Source: CATQHB01 sp965262595
GTDB taxonomy: Bacteria > Chloroflexota > Dehalococcoidia > Lucifugimonadales > UBA3495
Direction: 5' to 3'
Length of the DNA: 64,000 bases
Assembly: GCA_965262595.1 (NCBI GenBank)
Contig: OZ253548.1
Span: 3,348,001-3,412,000 of the forward strand
In this document: piece after piece, positions 34,336-42,910 of the stretch
Position numbering within the stretch: position 1 is the first letter of the stretch
Layout of the letters: every line of letters begins with the position of its first letter
Notes under the pieces: model-generated
Databases searched by the model: none
What the model was told of the DNA's origin: nothing
The model's input: only the letters and a program-made list of their open reading frames with translations
Made by a program: the position numbers and the translations under genes

Positions 34336-34428
34336 TAGACATAGGGGCTGGGATTGACTATTGTTGACATATATGATAACTTTCTAAAAAAGGAGGTGTA
34401 ATATTGATTAGGTGGTGTTGTAAACAAT

Positions 34429-34803
34429 ATGGACAGAGAATTTCTCTTGGAGGGACAAGCGTTCAGCGTTTACACTTTGTGCTGGAGTCACAATGCAGTT
34501 GAGCATTGCCCAGCAGTAGAATTTCTTGACGAGATATCGGAACCCTCTCGTAAATCTTTGCTTGCTTTAATGCAACAATATGCAGAAAGAGGCCCTATAT
34601 TGAACTTGCGAAGGTCGAGACCTTTGGGTGACGGTATTTTCGAGTTTAAGTCCCGTCAGGGAGACCGGATGTTGTACTTCTATCCTACGGGTCAAAGAGG
34701 AGATACTATCCTCGCCCATGGTTTTCGGAAAGGCTCACGTCTTGGAACCGAAATAGCCCGAGCAGAGGCGCTCAGAGCAGAATATCTACAGAGCTTTTCT
34801 TAA
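34429..34803 (+). CDS. HigB/RelE-like toxin of a type II toxin-antitoxin pair
   Basis: A 124-aa phage-Gp49-like/HigB protein. The core pattern is FLDEISEPSRKSLLALMQQYAERG, LRRSRPLGDGIFEFKSRQGDRMLYFY, and ILAHGFRKGSRLGTEIARAEALRAEYL, typical of Gp49 HigB mRNA interferases. Toxin before antitoxin is the HigBA order, and a helix-turn-helix gene follows after 40 bases. The ATG at 34429 has no good nearby SD, but a perfect AAAGGAGGTG lies at ~34389-34397, just before a TTG that opens a 32-codon frame in another phase (34404). Translation may be coupled. The locus is A/T-rich, suggesting transfer. Confidence 0.82.
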   Translation: MDREFLLEGQAFSVYTLCWSHNAVEHCPAVEFLDEISEPSRKSLLALMQQYAERGPILNLRRSRPLGDGIFEFKSRQGDRMLYFYPTGQRGDTILAHGFRKGSRLGTEIARAEALRAEYLQSFS

Positions 34804-34843
34804 CTACTTACTTTTTCTTATACATACCTCTTACCAAATTACT

Positions 34844-35152
34844 ATGTTAGAAAAATATTACTCCAAATACGAAAAGGCCCCCGACTATATAGCCGAGGGT
34901 ATGTCTATAGCCATCATCGAGAACGCCCTGCAAATAATGAAGCAAAAGGGCATCAGCCGCTCGGACCTGGCTAGGGAAATGAGTGTGCCTAAATCGCAAA
35001 TTTCCCGCATATTCAATGCGCCGCCTAATCTAACCTTACTTTCCATAGCGCGCATTGCTATAGCATTAGGAGTGGAGCCGCAAGTGTTGCTGAACAAAGA
35101 CACCTTGGTAAAGGAAGCCCACTCCGTCCCTAAACCGGCCGATACCGATTAA
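34844..35152 (+). CDS. HigA-like XRE antitoxin
   Basis: A 102-aa helix-turn-helix protein. Residues ~37-58 (ISRSDLAREMSVPKSQISRI) form the DNA-binding HTH, followed by LLSIARIAIALGVEPQVLL. It is the antitoxin and probable autoregulator of the HigB-like toxin. Its 3' end overlaps the 3' end of the opposite-strand NAD synthetase gene by 23 bases, so the two transcripts converge. Composition is A/T-rich like the toxin. Confidence 0.85.
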   Translation: MLEKYYSKYEKAPDYIAEGMSIAIIENALQIMKQKGISRSDLAREMSVPKSQISRIFNAPPNLTLLSIARIAIALGVEPQVLLNKDTLVKEAHSVPKPADTD

Positions 35153-37058
35153 CTATGGGCAGCCGCCGGTCTTTCCCGAAGGCCCGGGGAGTTATCTTGA
35201 CTCCCGGCGGAGCTTGTCGCCGCTTGTATTCGTTCCGGTCCACAAAGGATATGACCTGCCGCACCGCCGCCGGGTCGTGGCCCATATCCACCATTTCCTG
35301 GTAGCTGTAATCTTGCTCCACGTAGGCCTTGATGATGGGGTCCAGCCGGTCGTACGGCGGCAGAGTGTCAACGTCCAGTTGGTCGGGCCTCAACTCGGCG
35401 CTCGGCGGCTTGTCGATTATCCTCTGGGGTATTACCGGATGGGGCGAGCCGGTTTGACTGGCCGGGTTGACCGGATTGTTGGGATTGGTCGGGCTGGCCG
35501 GGCTGGCCGGATTGTTGGGATTGGCCGGGCTGGCCGGGCTGGCCGGCTTGGCCGGATTGTTGGGATTGGCCGAACTGGCCGGGCCGCTCGGGCTGGCCGA
35601 ATTGTTGGGATTGGCCGGGCTGGTCGGATCGTTGCGGTTGCGCCACCGACACAGTTCATAAACCAGTGTTTTTGGCACGTCCTTGATAACCGCAAAGCCT
35701 CCCGCCATATCCCCGTACAGGGTGGCATAGCCCATCGCCATTTCGCTCTTGTTCCCGGTAGTCAGGACCATCCAGCCGAACTTGTTGGAAATGGACATCA
35801 GCAGATTGCCGCGAATCCGGGCCTGCACGTTCTCCTCGGCCACGTTGGGTTCGGAATCTTGAAAGTAAGGCTCCAGCATGGCTTCAAAGGCGGTATGCGC
35901 CGGTTCAATCGGCACCACCCAGCAATCAATGCCCAGGTTGCCGGCCAGTTCCCGGGAATCGTTGACGCTGCCCTCGGAGGAGTAGCGAGAGGGCAGGGTG
36001 ACGCCGACCACGTTTTCTTTGCCCAGCGCGTCAACGGCGACGGCGGCGGTTAGGGCCGAGTCTATTCCACCGGACAGGCCGACCAGAACCTTGCCAAACC
36101 CGCTCTTGCGGATGTAGTCACGGACGCCGGTTACCAGAGCTTGATAAACTTCCTCCACCTCGTCCATTGCGGCGGCTGGGGTCGCCGGTCTGAGCGCCGG
36201 CCGGGCTGTCGGCTTGAATCCCGATACCGACACCACCTTGGGAGTCCCGATTTCCTGCAGAATAACCGGGTTCTCCTTGCGGGGACGGGGGTCTCGGAGT
36301 CTGGCCCGGAAAACCGCCTCAATGTCCAGGTCGGTTACCAGCAAGTCCTCGGCAAAGGCCGGGCCGCGGGCAATCAACTCTCCGGTCATATCGCAAATCA
36401 GGCTGGCCCCGTCGAAAACCAGTTCATCCTGTCCGCCCACCATATTGAGATAGGCCACGAAAAGCCCGTTGTCGGCAGCCCGGGTAGCAATCATCTTTTC
36501 CCGGTAAGCCCGCTTGCCGGCATGAAAGGGCGAGGCGTTAATGTTGACGATGAGCTCGGCTCCGGCCTCCCGCTGCACCGCAATGGAACCCACCGGGTAC
36601 CAGATGTCCTCGCAGATATTAACCCCTACCCCGGTACCGTTGATGCGATAAACCGGGCAGTCGCCGCCCCGCCGGAAATAGCGGTCCTCGTCAAATACCC
36701 CATAGTTGGGCAGGTACATCTTTCGGTAGCTGTCAACTAGCTGGCCGTCGTACCCGATCGCCGCGGCGTTGGCGATGTCGGCCCCCATTTCCACGTAACC
36801 GACCACCACCGCTATGCCCCGGGAGGCGGCGATTACCCGCTGCATCGCTTCCACATTGGCCTGGAGAAAAGTGGTCTTGAACAACAAATCCTCGGGGGGG
36901 TAGCCGGTTATCGCCAGCTCCGGAAAGGCCACCAAATCGGCCTGAGCCGCTCGCGCCCGCTCCACGTACTCGATAATTTTGGCCGTGTTGCCGTCGATGT
37001 CGCCTACGGTGGGATTTATTTGGGCCAGGGCCAGGCGAAACTTGCGTATCATGGACAC
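35130..37058 (-). CDS. nadE: Glutamine-dependent NAD+ synthetase with large low-complexity insertion
   Basis: A 642-aa fusion of nitrilase-type glutaminase and NAD synthetase. The N-terminal half has FPELAITGYPPEDLL (catalytic Glu), the Cys in GVNICEDIWYP, and NINASPFHAGKR. The C-terminal half has the PP-loop VGLSGGIDSALTAAVA and LTTGNKSEMAMGYATLYGD. It makes NAD+ from nicotinic acid adenine dinucleotide, ATP and glutamine. Normal members are ~540-580 aa. The excess is a ~66-residue Asn-Pro/Ala-Ser-Pro repeat (residues ~476-541) between ELCRWRN and VIPQRIIDKPPSAELRPDQ, in frame and minisatellite-encoded. A start ATG is clear. The gene runs convergent to HigBA. Confidence 0.93.
   Translation of the reverse strand: MSMIRKFRLALAQINPTVGDIDGNTAKIIEYVERARAAQADLVAFPELAITGYPPEDLLFKTTFLQANVEAMQRVIAASRGIAVVVGYVEMGADIANAAAIGYDGQLVDSYRKMYLPNYGVFDEDRYFRRGGDCPVYRINGTGVGVNICEDIWYPVGSIAVQREAGAELIVNINASPFHAGKRAYREKMIATRAADNGLFVAYLNMVGGQDELVFDGASLICDMTGELIARGPAFAEDLLVTDLDIEAVFRARLRDPRPRKENPVILQEIGTPKVVSVSGFKPTARPALRPATPAAAMDEVEEVYQALVTGVRDYIRKSGFGKVLVGLSGGIDSALTAAVAVDALGKENVVGVTLPSRYSSEGSVNDSRELAGNLGIDCWVVPIEPAHTAFEAMLEPYFQDSEPNVAEENVQARIRGNLLMSISNKFGWMVLTTGNKSEMAMGYATLYGDMAGGFAVIKDVPKTLVYELCRWRNRNDPTSPANPNNSASPSGPASSANPNNPAKPASPASPANPNNPASPASPTNPNNPVNPASQTGSPHPVIPQRIIDKPPSAELRPDQLDVDTLPPYDRLDPIIKAYVEQDYSYQEMVDMGHDPAAVRQVISFVDRNEYKRRQAPPGVKITPRAFGKDRRLPIVNRYRPV
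35436..35633 (-). repeat. In-frame minisatellite inside nadE
   Basis: Repeated 'ggattgttgggattggccgggctggcc' blocks (27-36 bases with 9-base sub-units) encode Asn-Pro-Asn-Asn-Pro and Ala-Ser-Pro units. The insertion lies within the synthetase domain and keeps the reading frame. Confidence 0.9.
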
Positions 37059-37227
37059 CCCAATACCGAGTTGTGGTTGGTAAATATCGGCTCAGAAAGG
37101 ACTGGGTTAGTAAAGACCGAACCGGCGATTTTCGCCTTTAAGCCTTGACTACATCTTAACTCTCCGGGCGATTAACTGCATCCCCGGCCCGGTTGACACC
37201 ATAGGTAACGGTCAATATCATACCCGG

Positions 37228-37321
37228 AACGGCCAACAGGTAACGGCCAACAGGTAACGGCCAACAGGTAACGGCCAACAGGTAACGGCCAACAGGTAAC
37301 GGCCAACAGGTAACGGCCAAC
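37228..37321. repeat. 14-bp tandem repeat, about seven copies, upstream of a usp gene
   Basis: Head-to-tail copies of TAACGGCCAACAGG. The last unit leads straight into the ribosome site (GAGGAG) of the universal stress protein gene. There are no spacers, so it is not CRISPR. Confidence 0.95.
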
Positions 37322-37332
37322 GAGGAGAAGTA

Positions 37333-37800
37333 ATGTTTGAAAAGATCTTGCTGCCCTTGGACGGGTCAGAATTATCGGAGCAGGCCGTTGCATCGGCCCG
37401 GGGCATGGCCCAGGCCTTTAACTCACAATTGCACTTGCTGCAAGTTCTTTCTTTAGGAGACCGGTTTGCCTTGACCCGGGGAATGGATTACGGAGCCGTG
37501 AGTTCAGGCTTGTCCCAGAGTCTGATGGACGAGGTAACTGCCGCCGAGACCGCCAAGGCTGAGGAATACCTGGCCGCAGTGGCGGTCAGGTTGAGGGCCG
37601 ATGGCCTGGATGTGGTGACGGCCATACCTGACGGCCCGGCTGCCGAAAAAATTATCGAATATGCCGAAGCCCAGAGCATCGACTTGATAGTTATGAGCAC
37701 CCACGGACGGGGCGGTATTCAGCGTTTGCTGGTGGGCAGCGTCACCGACCGGGTAATACGTTCCTCCACTCTCCCGGTTTTGGTAGTACGTCCCGACTAA
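37333..37800 (+). CDS. Universal stress protein (ATP-binding type)
   Basis: A 155-aa UspA-domain protein. It begins MFEKILLPLDGSELSEQAV and ends with the ATP-binding signature MSTHGRGGIQRLLVGSVTDRV (G-x2-G-x9-G-S pattern), then LPVLVVR. It is a homodimeric cytosolic stress protein that binds ATP; its exact role is unknown. GAGGAG seven bases upstream supports the start. A 14-bp tandem repeat occupies the 5' leader and could alter expression by changing copy number. Confidence 0.93.
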   Translation: MFEKILLPLDGSELSEQAVASARGMAQAFNSQLHLLQVLSLGDRFALTRGMDYGAVSSGLSQSLMDEVTAAETAKAEEYLAAVAVRLRADGLDVVTAIPDGPAAEKIIEYAEAQSIDLIVMSTHGRGGIQRLLVGSVTDRVIRSSTLPVLVVRPD

Positions 37801-37858
37801 CTCCGATACCGGCTCACTATAAGCCGGGCCCCGGTAAACCGGAGCTGAGATGAACCGG

Positions 37859-37896
37859 GCCCGACTCGACCCGACTCGACTCGACCCGACCCGCCC
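37859..37896. repeat. Short 'CGACTCGACC' tandem repeat
   Basis: About 38 bases of 'cccgactcga'-type units repeated with small changes in the 143-base gap between usp and the MFS gene. Confidence 0.75.
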
Positions 37897-37943
37897 AATG
37901 ATCCATCCGACGCGGAGTCATAATTTTTCACCTAAGCAGTTCC

Positions 37944-39332
37944 TTGCGCCATCGGTTGGCCCATTCGCTGCCCTTTTATTACGGATGGGTCGTCTTCTCT
38001 GTTGCTGCGATTGCCAGCTACTCCTCCAGGCCGTTAATGGCGGTGGCCACCCTTTCCGTATTTGCGGTGCCGATGACCCGGGAGTTTAACTGGTCTCTCG
38101 GCTTGTTTTCCGGCGCAGTAAGTCTGGGAGGATTATGCGCCGTAGCTATTTCTCCTTTTCTAGGCCGTCTCATTGATCGCTACGGCTCCGGTGTAATCCT
38201 GGCAACGACCTCCCTGGCCGTGGGCGGTATTGCCGTTGGGCTTTCGCTGGTCGGCCAGGCTCTGGCTTTTTATGCCCTGTATGTGCCGGGACGGATGGCC
38301 TTTGCCAGCCCGCTGGAATTGGGTACTAATACCGCAGTGAACAACTGGTTCATTCGGCGCCGTTCCCTGGCCCTGGCGCTGCTTACCGTCTGCCAGGGTA
38401 CCGGACTGGCGGCCATGCCCCTGGTGGCGCAATTTATCATCAGTGGGTGGAACTGGCGCGTCGCCTGGGTTTCCCTGGGCTGCTACACGCTGGCAGTCGG
38501 CGTATTGCCCGCTCTGTTGCTGATGGCCCGCCGCCCGGAGGATATGGGTCTGGCCCCCGACCCCCGACCCGGGGAATCCCGCACCCTGGTTTCTCCGCCG
38601 GCCCAGGCTCAGCTTACCGACTCCGCAGCTGACAACGGAAGCCGGGAGGAACCAAGCAACACTGACGTTGGCCGGGCGCCGGAGCTGTCGGAGGTAGTGG
38701 AAAGCTCCTTTGATGCTCCAACTTGGACGCCGGCTTCGGTTGTGGAGCCCGATTTTACCGTGGCCCGCGCCCTGCGCACCCGGGCTTTTGGGGTGCTGGC
38801 CGTCTTTTCCGGAGCCGGCTTTATGGTGCAAGCCGGGGTCAGCCTGCACCAGGTATCCCACTTCATCAATCAGGGATTGGGCGGGTCGGCGGCTGCCTTC
38901 TCCGCCGGAACCTTTGCCTTTTGCCAGGTGTTGGGCGGGCTGCTTTGGTCCGGCCTGACGACCAAAGTCCCCATACGCGTATTATTGGCTTTGTCGGCCT
39001 TTTGCCTGTCCATCGGAGCGGCGGGGATTGAGGCCAGCTCGAACCTTACCTGGGGACTGCCGGCGGCGGCCATTCTGGGCGTAGGAGTAGGAGGCTTGCA
39101 TCTGCTCTTGCGGCTGGCCTGGGCCGAATACTACGGGCGGGAACATCTGGGCAGCATAACCGGGCTAACTCTGCCGGTACAGGTAGGGGGGCAGGCCCTG
39201 GGGCCGGTCATTGCCGGGTTTATGTACGATGCCACCCAAAGCTACCAACTTCCCTTTCGCATCTTTGCCATTGCCGTTTTTTTGGCCGGTCTGTTGGTGC
39301 TGACCGCCACTCCTCCCAAACCCCGGGAGTAA
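37944..39332 (+). CDS. MFS transporter (OFA/monocarboxylate-like)
   Basis: A 462-aa major-facilitator protein with 12 predicted helices. The first begins FYYGWVVFSVAAIASYSSRP. The loop 2-3 motif is FLGRLIDRYGSGVIL. RMAFASPLELGTNTAVNNWF and RSLALALLTVCQGTG resemble oxalate/formate-antiporter or monocarboxylate-type members. A long acidic and Ser-rich cytosolic loop (residues ~210-275) separates the two six-helix halves. The start is uncertain: TTG at 37944 fits the length, with no ATG in phase before helix 1. Substrate is unknown, probably a carboxylate. Confidence 0.85.
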   Translation: MRHRLAHSLPFYYGWVVFSVAAIASYSSRPLMAVATLSVFAVPMTREFNWSLGLFSGAVSLGGLCAVAISPFLGRLIDRYGSGVILATTSLAVGGIAVGLSLVGQALAFYALYVPGRMAFASPLELGTNTAVNNWFIRRRSLALALLTVCQGTGLAAMPLVAQFIISGWNWRVAWVSLGCYTLAVGVLPALLLMARRPEDMGLAPDPRPGESRTLVSPPAQAQLTDSAADNGSREEPSNTDVGRAPELSEVVESSFDAPTWTPASVVEPDFTVARALRTRAFGVLAVFSGAGFMVQAGVSLHQVSHFINQGLGGSAAAFSAGTFAFCQVLGGLLWSGLTTKVPIRVLLALSAFCLSIGAAGIEASSNLTWGLPAAAILGVGVGGLHLLLRLAWAEYYGREHLGSITGLTLPVQVGGQALGPVIAGFMYDATQSYQLPFRIFAIAVFLAGLLVLTATPPKPRE

Positions 39333-39338
39333 TATCGG

Positions 39339-39998
39339 CTACTCCGGCAGCAGTCCGCCACTCTCCGGGCCACCCGCTTTAGCGGCAGCCACCAGGAATA
39401 GCGGGTCTCCCGGCGGGCTGTCTTCCGGGTTGACCAGACCGCTCCGGATATTCTCGAAGTTTCCGGCGCCTTCCAGGTAGGTGGTCACCAGGTCCAAATG
39501 GCCGCGGTCGGTGGAATAGCGCCAGATGCGTATCGCCTTGGTGGCAAACATCCGGTTGGAGAAGGTAACGATAAACACTCCGCCCGGCTTGAGGATGCGG
39601 TTGACTTGGCGGAAGGTCTCAATGGGTTGGGTCAGGTACTGGACCGATACCGTAATTACCACGGCGTCGAAAGTGTCGTCGTCAAAGGGGAGTTCCGGGT
39701 TTCGGTTGATGTCCTGAACCACATATTGGTCCAAATCCGGGTTTTCCGCCATTTCCACGGCGTTCATTCCCAGGCCAACCAGCTCCTGTTTTGGGTGACC
39801 GGCCGGCCAATGCGAGCGCCAACTGCTCATCAAGTCCAGGGTCAGGGAGTTGGGCGGAATCAGGCTGCGGAAGACCTGGCTTACCGCGGCAATGGCCCCG
39901 TCGTCGATATGCACTACCAGCCGAGGTTGGGTATAGAACAAACTGTCGTCGCTCTCATCCTCGCGGCCAAAGTATTCCGGTGGAAACTGCGCTGCCGT
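39339..39998 (-). CDS. SAM-dependent methyltransferase, probably ACG-initiated
   Basis: A class I methyltransferase-type protein, ~219 aa. Motif I region is LTLDLMSSWRSHWP; DINRNPELPFDDDTFDAVVITVSVQYL and EVNRILKPGGVFIVTFSNRMF-like QVNRILKPGGVFIVTFSNRMF follow. Homology extends upstream of the only canonical start (TTG at 39941), with FPPEYFGREDESDDSLFYTQ in the same frame. In that upstream frame the only plausible start is ACG at 39998, 7 bases from a strong GGGAGG. An ATG to ACG change, or a sequencing error, would explain it. It overlaps nothing and is convergent with the MFS gene, 6 bases from its end. Substrate unknown. Confidence 0.75.
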   Translation of the reverse strand, partial: TAAQFPPEYFGREDESDDSLFYTQPRLVVHIDDGAIAAVSQVFRSLIPPNSLTLDLMSSWRSHWPAGHPKQELVGLGMNAVEMAENPDLDQYVVQDINRNPELPFDDDTFDAVVITVSVQYLTQPIETFRQVNRILKPGGVFIVTFSNRMFATKAIRIWRYSTDRGHLDLVTTYLEGAGNFENIRSGLVNPEDSPPGDPLFLVAAAKAGGPESGGLLPE

Positions 39999-40250
39999 AT
40001 CCGGCCTCCCTGAATATCACCGGACAACCGCCGTCGGGCTGCGGCCGACCTGGTTGCTCCGGTTAGGTTGGATTTTGCCGATTTGTACCGGATTTGTACC
40101 CGATTAGACCCGATTAGACCCGATTGTACCATGCTTGCCGCCGGACGGTCAGGCCGGGGAAGGTGAAAAGCGACGCCAAAAGGACTACAATTTCGGTCAG
40201 CAAGCAATCCGGAAACAATCCGGTTAGCAGTAGAGAGAGGAATCGCAACT

Positions 40251-41390
40251 ATGACCCAACCAACACAGCCGTTGGAAATCCGCCAGGGCCACCCCTACTA
40301 TATGCACGATGCCATCCTGAGCCAGCCCGCAGCTATTGCCGAGATGCTGGGAAAACACGCGGCCCAGGCCGATGAAGTAGCGGCGATACTGGCCTCCAAG
40401 CGCCGGCTGTACCTGGTGGGCATCGGCACCTCCTGGCACGCCGCCCTGATTGCCGAGCATTGGTTCCGCCGGTTGGCCGGTTCCCGCGTCGAGGTGCAGG
40501 GCTGGCATTCCTTTGAGTTTTGCGCCTACCCGCCGCCGCTGAGCCAGGATGATGCGGTCATTATTATCAGCCATCGGGGCACCAAGACCTATTCCTTCCA
40601 GGCGCTGGAACTGGCCCGGGAACGTGGCGCTTATACCCTGGCGGTCACCTCGACCGATCCCGGCCCCCGGATTCGGGTAGCCGACGTGGAGTTCAACACC
40701 GTGGCCCCGGAACGCTCCGCCGCCTTTACCGTTAGCTATACCGCAGCCCTGACCGTCATGGCGATGCTGGCATCCGCGTTGGGCGCCAAATTGGGAGCTG
40801 CCTCAGGAAGCGATAGCGACGCCGGCGGGAACCCGGCCCAATTGCGCGCCCAATTAGAGAGCGTACCCGGTGTCGTCGCCGGAATTATCAACCGCAGCGA
40901 TGCTGTAGAACGGGCGGTACAGCGTTTTCAGGAACGGCAACGCTTTATCTCCGTTGGCTGGGGGCCGAATACGGCCAATGCTTACGAGGTGGCCTTGAAA
41001 ATCAAGGAAACCAGCGCCGCCGACTGCGAGGGGTTGCAGGTGGAACAGCTATTGCACGGGCCGTTTTGTTCCATTGGCCCCGACTGCCTGGTAACCTTGA
41101 TCGCCCCGCCGGGGCCAGGCTACGAGCGGGCCCTGAACATCGCGCGGGCGGCGGCGGCGGTGGACGCCCCGGTATGGGCGCTGGTCCAGGAGGGGGACGA
41201 GGAACTGTCGGCCCTGGTAACCGAGAGTTTTCCAATGCCGCCCCTGGCGGAGCTATGGTCTCCCCTGGCCTACGTGGTTCCCTTGCAGCTTTTCACCTAC
41301 TACCTGGCCCTGGCCCGGGACAAGCACCCCGACCGTTTTCAGCAGGACAATCCGGCCCAGGCGGAGGCCCGAACCCACTATGAACTGTAG
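40251..41390 (+). CDS. Double-SIS-domain sugar isomerase/deaminase-like protein
   Basis: A 379-aa protein with two SIS domains and no N-terminal glutaminase. SIS1 carries VGIGTSWHAALIAEHWFRRL and VIIISHRGTKTYSFQALE. SIS2 carries ISVGWGPNTANAYEVALKIKETSAADCEGLQVEQLLHGPF, the GlmS-type substrate loop. It resembles the isomerase half of GlmS and AgaS/FrlB-like enzymes that act on phosphosugars or fructosamines. Gly/Ala-rich insertions (GAASGSDSDAGG) lie between the domains. A CMD-family gene follows after ~90 bases. The start ATG follows GAGAGAGG. Confidence 0.85.
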   Translation: MTQPTQPLEIRQGHPYYMHDAILSQPAAIAEMLGKHAAQADEVAAILASKRRLYLVGIGTSWHAALIAEHWFRRLAGSRVEVQGWHSFEFCAYPPPLSQDDAVIIISHRGTKTYSFQALELARERGAYTLAVTSTDPGPRIRVADVEFNTVAPERSAAFTVSYTAALTVMAMLASALGAKLGAASGSDSDAGGNPAQLRAQLESVPGVVAGIINRSDAVERAVQRFQERQRFISVGWGPNTANAYEVALKIKETSAADCEGLQVEQLLHGPFCSIGPDCLVTLIAPPGPGYERALNIARAAAAVDAPVWALVQEGDEELSALVTESFPMPPLAELWSPLAYVVPLQLFTYYLALARDKHPDRFQQDNPAQAEARTHYEL

Positions 41391-41478
41391 GTATGAACTG
41401 TAGGATGAATCGATAAGCAGACCAATCAATTGAACTATATAACCGTATAACCGTTTGAAAGATTGAAAGGAGCGGAGA

Positions 41479-41856
41479 ATGTCCACTAACGAAACTGAGG
41501 CGTTCCTGGAGGCCCAGTCCCAGCACCGGGGTTACACCCTGGAAATGCACCGCATTATGGCTGAGGCCGATCTGGAATGGGCCAGGAAATACGGCGAGTT
41601 TATCGAGGCTACCTACACCGGGCAGCGCACCCTGGACCGCAAGACCAAGGAGTTGCTCCAGATCGTAGTTGAGGCGGCGCTAAAGGCCGACGTGGAGCAG
41701 ATTCAAGCCCACGTGCGGGTGGCTTTGCAGGAAGGGGCAACTCCCACGGAAATCCTGGAAGCCCTTCAGGCGGTTATCGCTCCGATGGGCGCCCTGGCCT
41801 TTCGCCGCGGTCTGCAAGCCTGGGCGCGGGAGACCGGCTACCTGCCAAACGAATAG
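41479..41856 (+). CDS. Carboxymuconolactone decarboxylase-like protein lacking CxxC
   Basis: A 125-aa CMD/AhpD-fold helical protein (LDRKTKELLQIVVEAALKAD, EQIQAHVRVALQEGATPTEILEALQAV). The peroxidase-type CxxC motif that AhpD has at the helix end is replaced by D-V-E-Q (near residue 75), so it cannot act as an AhpD-type peroxidase. It is more like true CMD or the PcaC group; function is open. GGAG lies ten bases upstream. It is likely cotranscribed with the SIS gene. Confidence 0.83.
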   Translation: MSTNETEAFLEAQSQHRGYTLEMHRIMAEADLEWARKYGEFIEATYTGQRTLDRKTKELLQIVVEAALKADVEQIQAHVRVALQEGATPTEILEALQAVIAPMGALAFRRGLQAWARETGYLPNE

Positions 41857-41960
41857 TGGGGGTGTTGGTTTGGGGCAGGTGGCGCCGGCAGTCTCAAAGC
41901 CATCGTCCGGTATCGGGTGCGGCAACGAGGCGCCTATAACTTGGGCGCCCACCCGATTAT

Positions 41961-42869
41961 TTAACGTGAGGTCGTTCCGAGGGACGTATACCACTCGGCG
42001 ATGGCCGTTCCAATCTCGAGGGGAGAGTCTTCCTGGATGAAATGAACGCCCGGCACGGTAACCTCCTGCTGGTTGGGCCAGCCGCGGCAGAACTCCCGCT
42101 GCGGCCCAGTGAGGATGGCCCCCGGTTCGGCGTTGATGAACAGCTTGGGCAGGTCGCTCTGCGACAGCCAGGCGGCGTAGTCTTCCACCAGGGCAACCAC
42201 GTCGGCAGGCTCGCCTTCAATGGGTATTTCCCGGGGCCAGGACAAAGGCGGGCGGCGCGATTCGCCCGGTTCTAAATAAGGTTGCCGGTAAACCTCCATC
42301 GCCGCGTCGCTGATGCGGTTCAAGACGCTGCCGGGCAGGACCCGCTCCACGAAAAGGTTGTTGGTCAATACCATTTCCTCCCCTGCCGGCGAACGGAAAC
42401 CCTGGAACACTCGCCGCGCCGCTTCCGGCCATTCCTCCCAAGTCAACGGCCGTACGATGGCCTCCATGTAAACCAACCCTTTAATGCGCTCCGGGTGGCG
42501 GAAAGCCCAGTGAAAGCCCAACGCCGACCCCCAGTCGTGCAGCGCCAAGGTCACCGGTCCGGTGGGCGCTACTGCGTCGAACCAGGCGTCCAGGTGGCGG
42601 GAGTGGTCGGCAAACCGGTAGGAACCGTCCGGCGTCTTGCCGGAGTCGCCCATTCCCACCAGGTCCGGGGCCAGGCAGCGGGCCAGCGGCTCCAGGTGGG
42701 GTATTATGTTCCGCCACAAGTAGGACGAGGTGGGGTTGCCGTGCAGCAAGACAATAGCGCCAACACTATCGGTCACGGCGCCGGTGTCCACGTAGGCCAT
42801 CTCAACGCCCCCGGCGTCCACTCGGCGGCGGGGGTATGGGTCATGGGCGGAAATTTCAGGCATAGTCAA
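41961..42869 (-). CDS. Haloalkane dehalogenase (HLD-II type)
   Basis: A 302-aa alpha/beta hydrolase. HGNPTSSYLWRNI carries the oxyanion-hole/halide Asn (N45). HDWGSALGFHWA carries the Asp nucleophile (D112) and halide-stabilising Trp (W113). YMEAIVRP carries the acidic residue (E136) typical of subfamily II. VHFIQED gives the catalytic His (~276). The set matches DhaA/LinB-like haloalkane dehalogenases, which convert haloalkanes to alcohols by an alkyl-enzyme ester. TTG at 42869 is preferred: AAAGGAG lies eight bases upstream, against 14 for the ATG at 42863. The gene is monocistronic; a MITE lies upstream. Confidence 0.9.
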   Translation of the reverse strand: MTMPEISAHDPYPRRRVDAGGVEMAYVDTGAVTDSVGAIVLLHGNPTSSYLWRNIIPHLEPLARCLAPDLVGMGDSGKTPDGSYRFADHSRHLDAWFDAVAPTGPVTLALHDWGSALGFHWAFRHPERIKGLVYMEAIVRPLTWEEWPEAARRVFQGFRSPAGEEMVLTNNLFVERVLPGSVLNRISDAAMEVYRQPYLEPGESRRPPLSWPREIPIEGEPADVVALVEDYAAWLSQSDLPKLFINAEPGAILTGPQREFCRGWPNQQEVTVPGVHFIQEDSPLEIGTAIAEWYTSLGTTSR

Positions 42870-42910
42870 GGGAATTACTCCTTTGGAGCCGGTGTCAACG
42901 ATTAGTCATT

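Noticed and set aside
35214..36053. A plus-strand frame opposite nadE, rich in Gly/Leu repeats
   Set aside because: Complement of the nadE minisatellite and synthetase domain; nadE motifs are unambiguous.
41479..41856. AhpD-type alkylhydroperoxidase
   Set aside because: The required CxxC pair is absent.
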